Part shown: one piece after another, positions 1-5,554 of the stretch
Layout of the letters: each line of letters starts with the position of its first letter
Numbering within the stretch: position 1 is the stretch's first letter
Assembly: GCA_002714745.1 (NCBI GenBank)
Contig: PAYF01000032.1
Location: 23,417-28,970 of the forward strand
Source: Methanobacteriota archaeon
GTDB taxonomy: Archaea; Thermoplasmatota; Poseidoniia; Poseidoniales; Thalassarchaeaceae
Direction of reading: 5' to 3'
DNA length: 5,554 nucleotides
Translations under genes and position numbers: made by a program
Notes under the pieces: generated by a model
Told to the model about the DNA's origin: nothing
Database searches by the model: none
Seen by the model: only the letters and a program-made list of their open reading frames with translations

Positions 1-222
1 TTCATGTCTGGCAAGTCATTCGTAGAGAATGGCGAATTGACAACTGAATCATGGGGTTTCCTTCTGCTAACTCCTCTAGCACTCGCTCTGGCTCTCAGTC
101 CAAACATGCCTTGGGAGTCTGAACAAACAAATGATTCAGAGTGGGATGATGAGGAAGAAGAGGACTCTGTAACACAGGCTCCAGACCCGGAAGAATCAGG
201 CTTCGATGTGCCTGTTCTGTGA
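1..222 (+). CDS. 3' end of a membrane-anchored protein of unknown function (partial)
   Basis: The frame is open to the window edge and ends at TGA 220-222. An ATG at 4-6 is available, but only three bases precede it, so I treat this as the C-terminal end of a longer protein. About 73 residues are visible: a short polar stretch, one hydrophobic segment (about residues 17-32 counted from that ATG, rich in Leu and Ala, ending before SPNMPW), then a strongly acidic tail of about 35 residues with a DDEEEED run. This is the pattern of a protein anchored by a C-terminal transmembrane helix with a charged tail. The stop directly abuts the stop of the convergent aCPSF1 gene with no bases between. I do not recognise the family. 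A free-standing small membrane protein beginning at base 4 is the alternative. Confidence 0.55.
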   Translation, partial: FMSGKSFVENGELTTESWGFLLLTPLALALALSPNMPWESEQTNDSEWDDEEEEDSVTQAPDPEESGFDVPVL

Positions 223-2139
223 TTATGTCAGTCTCAGAGTCTCTAGATTTGCAGGAGCATAAGTCTGCACTCTGAACCGCTCTCTCAGGCCTTGGCGGAA
301 TGCGTTACATGTCTGAGGATCTCCGTGGTGACAAATAATCTTGCGAGGTGTCGGGTTGAGGGCTGAAACATAATCGAACAACTGGTTTCTATCGGAATGC
401 CCGCTGAAACCATCGATTGTTACTGTATTGCATCTTACATCGACCATCAGGGTCTGTCCGCCATCAGAAAGAGGGACCTGTGGGTGACCCTGCTGCAGGC
501 GTCTGCCAAGAGTCCCAGAGGCTTGGTATCCAACAAAACACAGAGTGTTGCTAGGCTCGGGTGCCCAGTGCTTGAAGTACTCTACAATCGGGCCTCCAGT
601 CATCATCCCGCTGGTCGCCAGCACTATGCATGGGCTCGGGTCGAGAAGGATACTATCTCGCTGCTCCCTCGAATCGACCTGTTTGAACCAAGGTGAGTTG
701 AACGGATTTTCCGCACCACCCTTGAGCATCTTACCTCTGAGATCCCGATTAAGAAAATTTGGATGGCTAGAATGAATCGCCGTGGCTTCAGATATCATTC
801 CATCGAGCCAAACTGTAACAGGCTTGATGTTGCCTGATTTGAATAGCTGGTCTATGGCTATCATGACCTCTTGTGAACGCCCAACAGCGAAAACGGGGCA
901 GAAGATTTTGCTGCCTCTACCTAGAGAGTCTTGGATGAGGTCTTGTAGTTCTTGGCTTGCCTGTTGTCTGGTCGGTTGGATGTCTTGGGGGCCTCCATAA
1001 GTAGATTCAATGACAAGAGTTTCGACCTTTGGGAACCTAACTGTAGCCGCATCGAACAGCCATGATTTTTCGTACTTGATATCACCAGAGAACAGCAACT
1101 TATGCTCTCCCTTGCCCTCTCCTATCTGCATATAGACGCTAGATGATCCCAAGATATGTCCGGCATTCTCCATTGTCATCTTGATATCGGGTGAGATGTC
1201 GGTCTTATCTCCCCAGTTAACATCGACGATGTGCTTGATACACTCCTGAATATCTGCCTTAGAGTACGGCGACTCGTTACCCTCGGCCTGTGCCACTTTG
1301 ATGTAGTCAATCTGTAGAAGAGTCATCAGGTCACGAGTTGGAGGGGTGCAGTAAACCGGCCCCCTGTATCCATATTTGAACAGGACTGGGAGCATTCCGA
1401 TGTGGTCTATGTGGGCATGAGTGATTACGATTGCATCAAGATTGTCGAGAGGGAGTAATTCGGGTGCGGTGAAGAAAGGCTCGACTTCACTACGATTAGT
1501 TGTAGGCTTGGCACCGCAGTCGACGAGAACTTTGGACTCATTAGTGGTCACCAGATGCATCGCCCTGCCGACTTCACGATAGGAACCGAGTGCAGTGACT
1601 CGTACCCATGGTTCGCCTGGCCTAGGGGGGCGATAGATTCTGGTTCCGAACTTCCTCATCAGAGACTTTCTCTCTTCGGCCAACTCTTTGCGAAAACGCC
1701 TGATGTCATGTTGAGTCCGACTCTCTATGGCCGGAGCCCTGACTACATCGACTAGCCAACCTATCTCATCCCTCAGTGCCTTGATGTTGGAACCCTTTGG
1801 CCCGACCGCAGCAGATGGATCGTCACACTCTAGTGTGACTTGGCAAATGGCTGGGTCTATCCAGGTCTTGCGAAGTTTTGCATCATCTGGGATGAATTTC
1901 AGGATGGCATCGTGAACTGCGCCCTCGTCCGCCAGCAAGTCTGGGTGAGGGCGGATTACTATACGTCGCTTGACCGTCTTTGCGATTCGAACGGTAAGAT
2001 TGTCACCTGAGCCGCCGAAAGCCGAGGGTTGATCGGTAATGATTGAGATTGATCCAGCTTCCAAATCGACTTCGTAATTGACATCACTGGGGACCAGTTT
2101 GGATATCTTCTTCTTCAATTCACTCAGTGTAAGTCGCAT
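223..2139 (-). CDS. fttA: aCPSF1/FttA, KH-domain beta-CASP ribonuclease (archaeal transcription termination factor)
   Basis: This is a 638-residue protein, full length for the archaeal CPSF73-like family. Two N-terminal KH-type modules span about residues 1-145, with a GxxG loop (GPKG, 113-116) in the second. The metallo-beta-lactamase core follows, with metal ligands HAHIDH (241-246), His328 in GHILGSS and Asp353 in FSGD. The beta-CASP motifs are Glu378 in VIESTYGG, His581 in FSGHSD and His605 in HHGD. All expected catalytic residues are present, so the enzyme should be an active zinc-dependent RNA endonuclease. In characterised archaea this family cleaves nascent RNA at U-rich 3' ends and drives termination by RNA polymerase. 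The ATG is fixed by GGAGGTGA lying 4 nt upstream. It lies 71 bp downstream of psmB on the same strand with no T-rich terminator between, so co-transcription is likely; to my knowledge this adjacency recurs in other archaea. Confidence 0.96.
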   Translation of the reverse strand: MRLTLSELKKKISKLVPSDVNYEVDLEAGSISIITDQPSAFGGSGDNLTVRIAKTVKRRIVIRPHPDLLADEGAVHDAILKFIPDDAKLRKTWIDPAICQVTLECDDPSAAVGPKGSNIKALRDEIGWLVDVVRAPAIESRTQHDIRRFRKELAEERKSLMRKFGTRIYRPPRPGEPWVRVTALGSYREVGRAMHLVTTNESKVLVDCGAKPTTNRSEVEPFFTAPELLPLDNLDAIVITHAHIDHIGMLPVLFKYGYRGPVYCTPPTRDLMTLLQIDYIKVAQAEGNESPYSKADIQECIKHIVDVNWGDKTDISPDIKMTMENAGHILGSSSVYMQIGEGKGEHKLLFSGDIKYEKSWLFDAATVRFPKVETLVIESTYGGPQDIQPTRQQASQELQDLIQDSLGRGSKIFCPVFAVGRSQEVMIAIDQLFKSGNIKPVTVWLDGMISEATAIHSSHPNFLNRDLRGKMLKGGAENPFNSPWFKQVDSREQRDSILLDPSPCIVLATSGMMTGGPIVEYFKHWAPEPSNTLCFVGYQASGTLGRRLQQGHPQVPLSDGGQTLMVDVRCNTVTIDGFSGHSDRNQLFDYVSALNPTPRKIICHHGDPQTCNAFRQGLRERFRVQTYAPANLETLRLT

Positions 2140-2143
2140 TTAT

Positions 2144-2151
2144 TCACCTCC
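2144..2151 (-). promoter_or_regulatory. Shine-Dalgarno site of aCPSF1
   Basis: On the minus strand GGAGGTGA is followed by ATAA and then the ATG. It is a near-perfect complement to the 16S rRNA 3' end. It decides the aCPSF1 start and excludes the out-of-frame ATG at 2153-2151. The GGTG within it can pair with CACC just upstream (loop AUGGA), a weak 4-bp stem that might partly mask the site. Confidence 0.85.
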
Positions 2152-2175
2152 ATGGTGGACTCACGGTAGCGCTGT

Positions 2176-2189
2176 CACCCGAGAGGGTG
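2176..2189 (-). other. Short GC-rich inverted repeat in the psmB-aCPSF1 spacer
   Basis: The minus-strand transcript reads CACCC-UCUC-GGGUG, a 5-bp stem with a 4-nt loop, centrally placed in the 71-bp spacer. No U-tract follows it, so it does not look like a terminator. It could be a processing site or mRNA-stabilising hairpin, or it could be chance; a stem this short has little weight alone. Confidence 0.2.
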
Positions 2190-2210
2190 CAATGGCACTA
2201 GGCCGGGAGT

Positions 2211-2837
2211 TTAGATTGTGGACAATAGGTTGGTGACTTCGTCCTCGGACAACATCTCGAAACCGTCTTCTGCAGTGATTACGGCCAGATCCATGCCATT
2301 ACCGCTGGCTGCGTCCCTCTGAGCCGAAGCCAGAAGGGCCTTGGCGGCCACCTTGAGAGCCTCATCTCGCGACATGCCATCTGAGAACTGATCTTCTAAG
2401 ACACCGTACATGTAGGGGCTACCAGAACCTGTGGCGCAGTATGCATCAGGAATCGATCCACCTGCAGAATCGATGCTATATACGCTAGAGCCTGAATCAT
2501 CGACGCCCACTATTAGAAGTTGTACATAGTGGGGGCGTCCTACCAGTATGTTAGCAGTCAGAGTAGCTGCACCCTTGACGGTCATCGCTTTACTATGCTT
2601 GAGCTCGTAAAGTCGTAGTTCTGCGGTGAGTGTACGCGATAGAGATTGAGCATGTCCAACTAGGCCTGCTGTGGTCAGAGCGACAGAATTTGAAATCTTG
2701 AACAACTTCTTGACGCTCTTGTTTGCAATGAAGTGTCCCATAGTAGCTCTATGGTCGGCACCTACAACAACTCCTCCGTCAAAGGTGATTCCAATTGTGC
2801 TAGTGCCTGTCTTGACTACGTCGGCGCTCTCGTTCAT
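2211..2837 (-). CDS. psmB: 20S proteasome beta subunit (catalytic)
   Basis: This is the N-terminal nucleophile threonine protease that forms the inner rings of the archaeal 20S proteasome and degrades proteins delivered by AAA+ unfoldases. I start it at ATG 2837-2835, giving 208 residues, because AGGTGA lies exactly 4 nt upstream. This start leaves an 11-residue propeptide (MNESADVVKTG), a normal archaeal length, before the catalytic Thr12 in G|TSTIGI. With Thr12 as residue 1 of the mature chain, Asp17 (in VVGADHRAT), Lys33 (in SVKKLFKI) and Ser129 (in ATGSGSPY) fall where the family requires, and a late RDAASG matches the conserved Asp/Ser-Gly element. The frame extends to an ATG at 2933, which would give 240 residues, but the added 32 residues do not resemble a propeptide and that ATG lacks a ribosome-binding site. 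It is the first gene of a likely psmB-aCPSF1 operon. The alpha subunit is not in the window. Confidence 0.96.
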   Translation of the reverse strand: MNESADVVKTGTSTIGITFDGGVVVGADHRATMGHFIANKSVKKLFKISNSVALTTAGLVGHAQSLSRTLTAELRLYELKHSKAMTVKGAATLTANILVGRPHYVQLLIVGVDDSGSSVYSIDSAGGSIPDAYCATGSGSPYMYGVLEDQFSDGMSRDEALKVAAKALLASAQRDAASGNGMDLAVITAEDGFEMLSEDEVTNLLSTI

Positions 2838-2841
2838 GATT

Positions 2842-2847
2842 TCACCT
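2842..2847 (-). promoter_or_regulatory. Shine-Dalgarno site that sets the psmB start
   Basis: On the minus strand AGGTGA is followed by AATC and then ATG 2837. The spacing and GGTGA core are identical to those of the aCPSF1 site. Neither the in-frame ATG at 2870 nor that at 2933 has a comparable site, so this site selects the short form of the protein. Confidence 0.75.
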
Positions 2848-2930
2848 GCTGCTGAACTCCCAGCGAACATCTCTCGATTCAGGACCCTTATCAATGCGAC
2901 GGGATTGAAGACTGGATAATGACGCAATGG

Positions 2931-2938
2931 CATATAAT
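2931..2938. promoter_or_regulatory. Possible shared TATA element in the psmB/sepF divergent region
   Basis: The 160-bp region between the divergent psmB and sepF starts must hold promoters for both operons. Its most AT-rich point is CATATAAT, which reads as ATTATATG on the other strand. With the usual archaeal TATA-to-start distance of about 25 bp, it would place transcription starts near 2960 (+) and near 2908 (-), giving leaders of about 40 and 70 nt. This is a visual call without mapped transcripts. A second minus-strand candidate is TTGATAAGG near 2885-2893. Confidence 0.3.
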
Positions 2939-2997
2939 CGTGATTTGCGATGATACTGAACCGCAGAAGTCAAGACGATACGCAATAGCGCCCAGAC

Positions 2998-3414
2998 ATG
3001 GCTAGGGATGAAGTTGGTGAGCCTCGATGGATAGAGATGCCCAGCATCAATGATGATTCTGGTTTCCACTTGGAGCCTGGCCAGAACTACCATGACCTAG
3101 GAGAGCAATATCCCGATGCCCCCGTACCTAGGGGGATGAGGGATGCGATTGTTCATCGGGCCGTGCTCGATGACATTACTGGTGTATCCAAGGTGATGGA
3201 TTGGGTATCCGATGGGGATCTAGTAATTGTTGAAATGAGTAATCTTCTAACTCGTGAACTGGAACTACAGACCACAGTTGAGCGGATTCGTGACTTCGTC
3301 GAGGATGATATCTCAGGAGAAGTTGTCAGACTGGGCGATACACGACTACTCCTACTGCCAAATGATTTCGAGAGTGTCAAGGGACCCGAGAGGGGCTCTT
3401 CTGCGTACTACTGA
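2998..3414 (+). CDS. sepF: SepF-like cell-division protein (DUF552)
   Basis: This is a 138-residue protein. Residues about 52-127 match the SepF core: a first strand/helix (HRAVLDDITGVSKVMDWV), then GDLVIVEM, a long helix (TVERIRDFVEDD), and the ending SGEVVRLGDTRLLLLP with conserved glycines 107 and 113. In archaea SepF dimers bind FtsZ and anchor it to the membrane at mid-cell. The usual N-terminal amphipathic membrane-targeting helix is not evident: residues 1-50 are acidic and Pro/Gly-rich (DEVGEP, INDDSG). The ATG has no clear Shine-Dalgarno site; an in-frame TAG at 2986-2988 prevents a longer start, and the next in-frame ATG (3037) is no better. It precedes zpr1 by 7 bp and is likely co-transcribed with it. 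The DUF552/SepF fold is fairly sure; the division role is inferred from the family. Confidence 0.78.
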   Translation: MARDEVGEPRWIEMPSINDDSGFHLEPGQNYHDLGEQYPDAPVPRGMRDAIVHRAVLDDITGVSKVMDWVSDGDLVIVEMSNLLTRELELQTTVERIRDFVEDDISGEVVRLGDTRLLLLPNDFESVKGPERGSSAYY

Positions 3415-3417
3415 GGG
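3413..3417 (+). promoter_or_regulatory. Ribosome-binding site of zpr1 overlapping the sepF stop
   Basis: GAGGG begins inside the sepF TGA and ends 4 nt before ATG 3422. This supports the short zpr1 start over the longer open frame that reaches back to 3254 inside sepF. The overlap also suggests translational coupling of the two genes. Confidence 0.55.
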
Positions 3418-3421
3418 CAAC

Positions 3422-4006
3422 ATGGAGAGCACGATTGAGCAACCTTGTCCGGTGTGTCACTCGACGAGTGGCCTTACAATGATCGCCCATACTACCGAGA
3501 TCCCCTACTTTGGCGAGCATACTCAACTAACAGTGGTGTGTGACGCTTGCGGGTGGAAGCACACAGATTTCATTCCAGCCGAAGGAAGGAAGCCGGGTTC
3601 TTGGAGTCTGCAGATTGATTCTGCCGAATATATGTCTACACGAATTGTCCGCTCTGGCTCATGCACAGTTAGGCTGGTCGAGTTAGATTTGGAGGCTTCA
3701 CCTGGAGGAGCATCTACCGGTTATGTCTCTAACATAGAGGGAGTGCTGATGAGATTTGAAGATGTAATTCGGACTCTACAGAGAGATTCTGAGGACGAAA
3801 TCGTCGAGAAGTGCGCAGAGTTACTGATAGAGTTGGAACGCGTAAGATCTGGAGCTTCGTCACTCGAAATGCAGTTGTTGGACCCATTTGGGCACAGTCA
3901 GATTTTGCATGAAAATGCAGTTTCCCGAGAGCTTTCCGAAGAAGAGGCATCGTTACTGGATTCGGGCCCCATGGTCCCGGTATTCGATTCGAGTGAACTA
4001 AGCTAA
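3422..4006 (+). CDS. zpr1: ZPR1-family zinc-finger protein
   Basis: This is a 194-residue protein with a single ZPR1 module, as expected in archaea (eukaryotic ZPR1 has two). The four-cysteine zinc ribbon is C9-x2-C12 and C40-x2-C43, joined by the family signature EIPYFGEHTQLTVVCDACGW. The following beta-rich half shows TRIVRSGSCTVRLVELDL, then the conserved STGYVSNIEGVLMRFEDVI (about 99-117), and a late LLDPFGHSQI (152-161) like the family's D-x-x-GNS element. In eukaryotes ZPR1 binds and helps fold elongation factor 1A; a similar role with archaeal EF-1A is plausible but not shown. The start was chosen for its ribosome-binding site and because upstream codons lie inside sepF in another frame. 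Its TAA overlaps the convergent trpS stop, sharing CTAA at 4003-4006. Confidence 0.92.
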   Translation: MESTIEQPCPVCHSTSGLTMIAHTTEIPYFGEHTQLTVVCDACGWKHTDFIPAEGRKPGSWSLQIDSAEYMSTRIVRSGSCTVRLVELDLEASPGGASTGYVSNIEGVLMRFEDVIRTLQRDSEDEIVEKCAELLIELERVRSGASSLEMQLLDPFGHSQILHENAVSRELSEEEASLLDSGPMVPVFDSSELS

Positions 4007-5379
4007 AGAGCATCGGGAGCTAGGAACTCATCCAACCTGTCAGACCACATTTCTCGGCGTTCTGCAAGTCCCTTGAGCCACTCCCATGCCTTGTCAATGC
4101 AGACTTGCTTCATCTCCCCGGCCAACATCTTGCCGCTCTCATACTGTGACTTAATCTCAAGCAGAGCAGCGTCATCATTCTCAAAGAAGAACTGTAGATA
4201 CTGGAATGCTACATCCTTGGAACAGTCACCGCCCAAGCGTCGGTGCTCCTCTATGGTAGGCTGGCCGCCGCTAAATGATCTCTTGATCTTGCGCTCAAGA
4301 TCTTCAAAGGCCTCGTCCATGAATATCGTTGTCTCGGGCTGAGAAGAAGACATCTTGTCACCCGTCAGGCCGACTGCGAAGCGATGGTATGTTGAGCAAG
4401 GGGGCATCAGACCCATCCCACCCATTTCACGCTCTAGTGCTAGTAGGCACATGCGTATTCTAGCTATGTCTTCTGTACTGGCTCCTGGAATCTCCAGTGT
4501 TCCATGCTTGTGATTTGCAATCTGGTCAGAGTAACCCAATGGAGAGAGAGCAGTAGAGATGCGTTCAAACAATGCTTGTCTGGAATCTGCATTGACCTTG
4601 CCGCCAACTATACCCAATGCATCTTGGTTACCCTCCTGAACTGAGAGTGCTACTGTGACTCCCCCTTTACTACGAGGTTTGACATTGAACCAATGGGTCT
4701 TGCCAGCAATGCCGCGGGTGAGTCTGAGGTGAGGGTCCTGATCTATGCCGACTGGGACCACAATTGGTCGCAGTCCTCCGAACTCATCCAATTGAGGATG
4801 TATAATATCGCCTACTTGGACCAGTGGCGCTTGTACATGTGCAAGATTGGTCTCTCCCTCGAATCCATAGATTGCTTCGAATTCCGATAGATTAGTTCTA
4901 CGGCCGAGAGTGAATGCCAGACGTTGCACCTCCGGGCGAGAACTCTGGAAGTAAACGTTGGTTTTCTCGGGATCTAGACCAAGGGCAGCATAGTTGAGGA
5001 CATATTCCTCGATGGCCGTTTTCCTACCCGTCTTGAGAGAGGTACCTCTAGTGGCAAGAGCTTCTAGGTCGGCAACTGTAACGGTGATGTCCGCTCCTTG
5101 GTCTTGGAACCACTTAACTTGGTCAATCACCATAGAGTGCCCTAGGTGCATTCTACCACTAGGCATCAATCCAGTCAGAACGCCAAATGACTCGGAACGC
5201 TTCATACAGCCGAGAACTACATCGAGATCGCGATGTGCGAAAACGATTCCTCTGCGATGCAACATGCCTGGATTAGGGAGGCTAGAGACATCCACTGAAC
5301 CGAGTCCAAATTGATCAATTATCCTAGCATAGTCCTGCGACTGCTCAGACGACCATGGGTCAATGCGGCCTCCAGCCAT
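4003..5379 (-). CDS. trpS: Tryptophanyl-tRNA synthetase (archaeal/eukaryotic type)
   Basis: This is a 458-residue class I aminoacyl-tRNA synthetase that charges tRNA-Trp in the cytoplasm. The N-terminus has the archaeal/eukaryotic signature DPWS (7-10) and RRGIVFAHRDLD (42-53). The Rossmann fold carries the HIGH-type motif HLGH (78-81) within LTGLMPSGRMHLGH, then VADLEALATRG, GIDQDPHLRLTR (211-222) and the KMSKS-type loop DKMSSS (341-346). A helical C-terminal anticodon-binding part runs from about 355 to the end and includes AFQYLQFFFENDD. The stretch between the DQDP motif and the KMSKS loop is about 120 residues, which appears much longer than in compact archaeal enzymes such as that of Pyrococcus. 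The ATG has only a G-rich run (AAGGGGC) directly before it, but the conserved N-terminal block requires this start. It diverges from the gene at 5471 and converges on zpr1. Confidence 0.96.
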   Translation of the reverse strand: MAGGRIDPWSSEQSQDYARIIDQFGLGSVDVSSLPNPGMLHRRGIVFAHRDLDVVLGCMKRSESFGVLTGLMPSGRMHLGHSMVIDQVKWFQDQGADITVTVADLEALATRGTSLKTGRKTAIEEYVLNYAALGLDPEKTNVYFQSSRPEVQRLAFTLGRRTNLSEFEAIYGFEGETNLAHVQAPLVQVGDIIHPQLDEFGGLRPIVVPVGIDQDPHLRLTRGIAGKTHWFNVKPRSKGGVTVALSVQEGNQDALGIVGGKVNADSRQALFERISTALSPLGYSDQIANHKHGTLEIPGASTEDIARIRMCLLALEREMGGMGLMPPCSTYHRFAVGLTGDKMSSSQPETTIFMDEAFEDLERKIKRSFSGGQPTIEEHRRLGGDCSKDVAFQYLQFFFENDDAALLEIKSQYESGKMLAGEMKQVCIDKAWEWLKGLAERREMWSDRLDEFLAPDAL

Positions 5380-5470
5380 GCCCCTTGGCCAGCGATTCCC
5401 TCAATCAAGGCATCGCCGCTCTCAGGGCTTAGAGTGCTACCGTTAGACAGAATACGGCAAACGGGCTCGC
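5380..5470. promoter_or_regulatory. Divergent intergenic region between trpS and the right-edge gene
   Basis: These 91 bp separate two outward-facing starts and must contain at least the trpS promoter. I see no convincing TATA box on either strand; the weak AT-rich spots are TTAGACAGAATAC near 5443-5455 and its complement. No ribosome-binding site is clear for either gene, so leaderless or short-leader transcripts are possible. No tRNA or riboswitch-like structure was recognised. Confidence 0.4.
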
Positions 5471-5554
5471 ATGAATATGGCAGTCATACATTGCCTAGGC
5501 ACGGGTTTAGTAGGTGCTTGGGTTGCTAAGCGACTAGCGGCAGCAGGTCACGAG
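5471..5554 (+). CDS. N-terminus of a Rossmann-fold NAD(P)-binding protein (partial)
   Basis: The frame opens at ATG 5471 (or ATG 5477) and stays open to the window end, giving 28 residues. They form the first beta-strand, glycine loop and helix of a dinucleotide-binding fold: MAVIHCLGTGLVGAW, with GxGxxG at GTGLVG, followed by VAKRLAAAGHE. This is the N-terminal layout of saccharopine-dehydrogenase-like, hydroxyacid-dehydrogenase-like and similar NAD(P)-dependent enzymes. The hydrophobic strand running directly into the glycine loop, then a helix ending in GHE, makes a real start very likely. The specific enzyme cannot be told from this fragment; a saccharopine-dehydrogenase-like protein is my first guess only. 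No clear Shine-Dalgarno site precedes it. Confidence 0.75.
   Translation, partial: MNMAVIHCLGTGLVGAWVAKRLAAAGHE

Noticed and set aside
397..1000. Rightward open frames opposite aCPSF1
   Set aside because: They lie antisense to a gene with every catalytic motif intact, have no ribosome-binding sites and encode no recognisable domain.
2150..2173. Palindromes CCATGG and AGCGCT in the psmB-aCPSF1 spacer as operator sites
   Set aside because: Six-base palindromes are expected by chance and there is no repeat or spacing pattern to support regulation.
2998..3036. Alternative sepF start at ATG 3037
   Set aside because: It has no better ribosome-binding site and gives no membrane helix, so I kept the first ATG after the in-frame stop.
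2842..3093. Leftward 83-codon frame over the psmB/sepF divergent region
   Set aside because: It crosses the sepF start and the psmB leader, and its product has no family-like features.
3153..3380. Ser/Arg-rich leftward frame opposite sepF
   Set aside because: Low-complexity Ser/Thr/Arg composition is typical of the antisense of an acidic coding region, and it lies wholly within the conserved SepF domain.
3254..3421. Upstream extension of the zpr1 frame to an ATG at 3254
   Set aside because: These codons overlap sepF in another frame, do not resemble ZPR1, and a ribosome-binding site supports the ATG at 3422.
1..5554. Defence system, CRISPR array, insertion sequence or prophage
   Set aside because: No direct repeats, transposase, integrase or nuclease cassette is visible; all full-length genes are housekeeping families in compact order.

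Overview
The window reads as a piece of euryarchaeal chromosome. The evidence is the gene content: an archaeal KH/beta-CASP ribonuclease (aCPSF1/FttA), an archaeal 20S proteasome beta subunit, an archaeal/eukaryotic-type tryptophanyl-tRNA synthetase, an archaeal ZPR1 zinc-finger protein and a SepF-like cell-division protein. SepF points to an FtsZ-dividing lineage rather than one relying on ESCRT-like division alone. Moderate base composition, tight packing and acidic proteins would suit a Thermoplasmatota/Marine Group II (Poseidoniales)-like genome, but that placement is inference.

Layout, left to right. Bases 1-222 (+) hold the 3' end of a gene for a protein with one C-terminal hydrophobic segment and an acidic tail. 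It abuts, stop to stop, the leftward pair psmB (2837-2211) and aCPSF1 (2139-223). These two genes are separated by 71 bp, and each has a strong Shine-Dalgarno site exactly 4 nt before its ATG. A 160-bp divergent region (2838-2997) separates psmB from the rightward pair sepF (2998-3414) and zpr1 (3422-4006), which are 7 bp apart. The stop codon of zpr1 overlaps that of leftward trpS (5379-4003) by 4 bp. A 91-bp divergent region then precedes the first 28 codons of a Rossmann-fold NAD(P)-binding protein that runs off the right edge (5471-5554, +).

The genes cover protein turnover (proteasome), RNA 3'-end formation and transcription termination (aCPSF1), tRNA charging (TrpRS), a translation-factor-associated zinc protein (ZPR1) and division (SepF). 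This is an ordinary housekeeping region: no mobile element, CRISPR array, RNA gene or defence system was seen. Points worth a second look are the shortened psmB start, a SepF without a visible membrane-targeting helix and with an in-frame amber codon just upstream, an apparent long insertion in TrpRS before the KMSKS loop, and two convergent gene pairs with no spacer for terminators.
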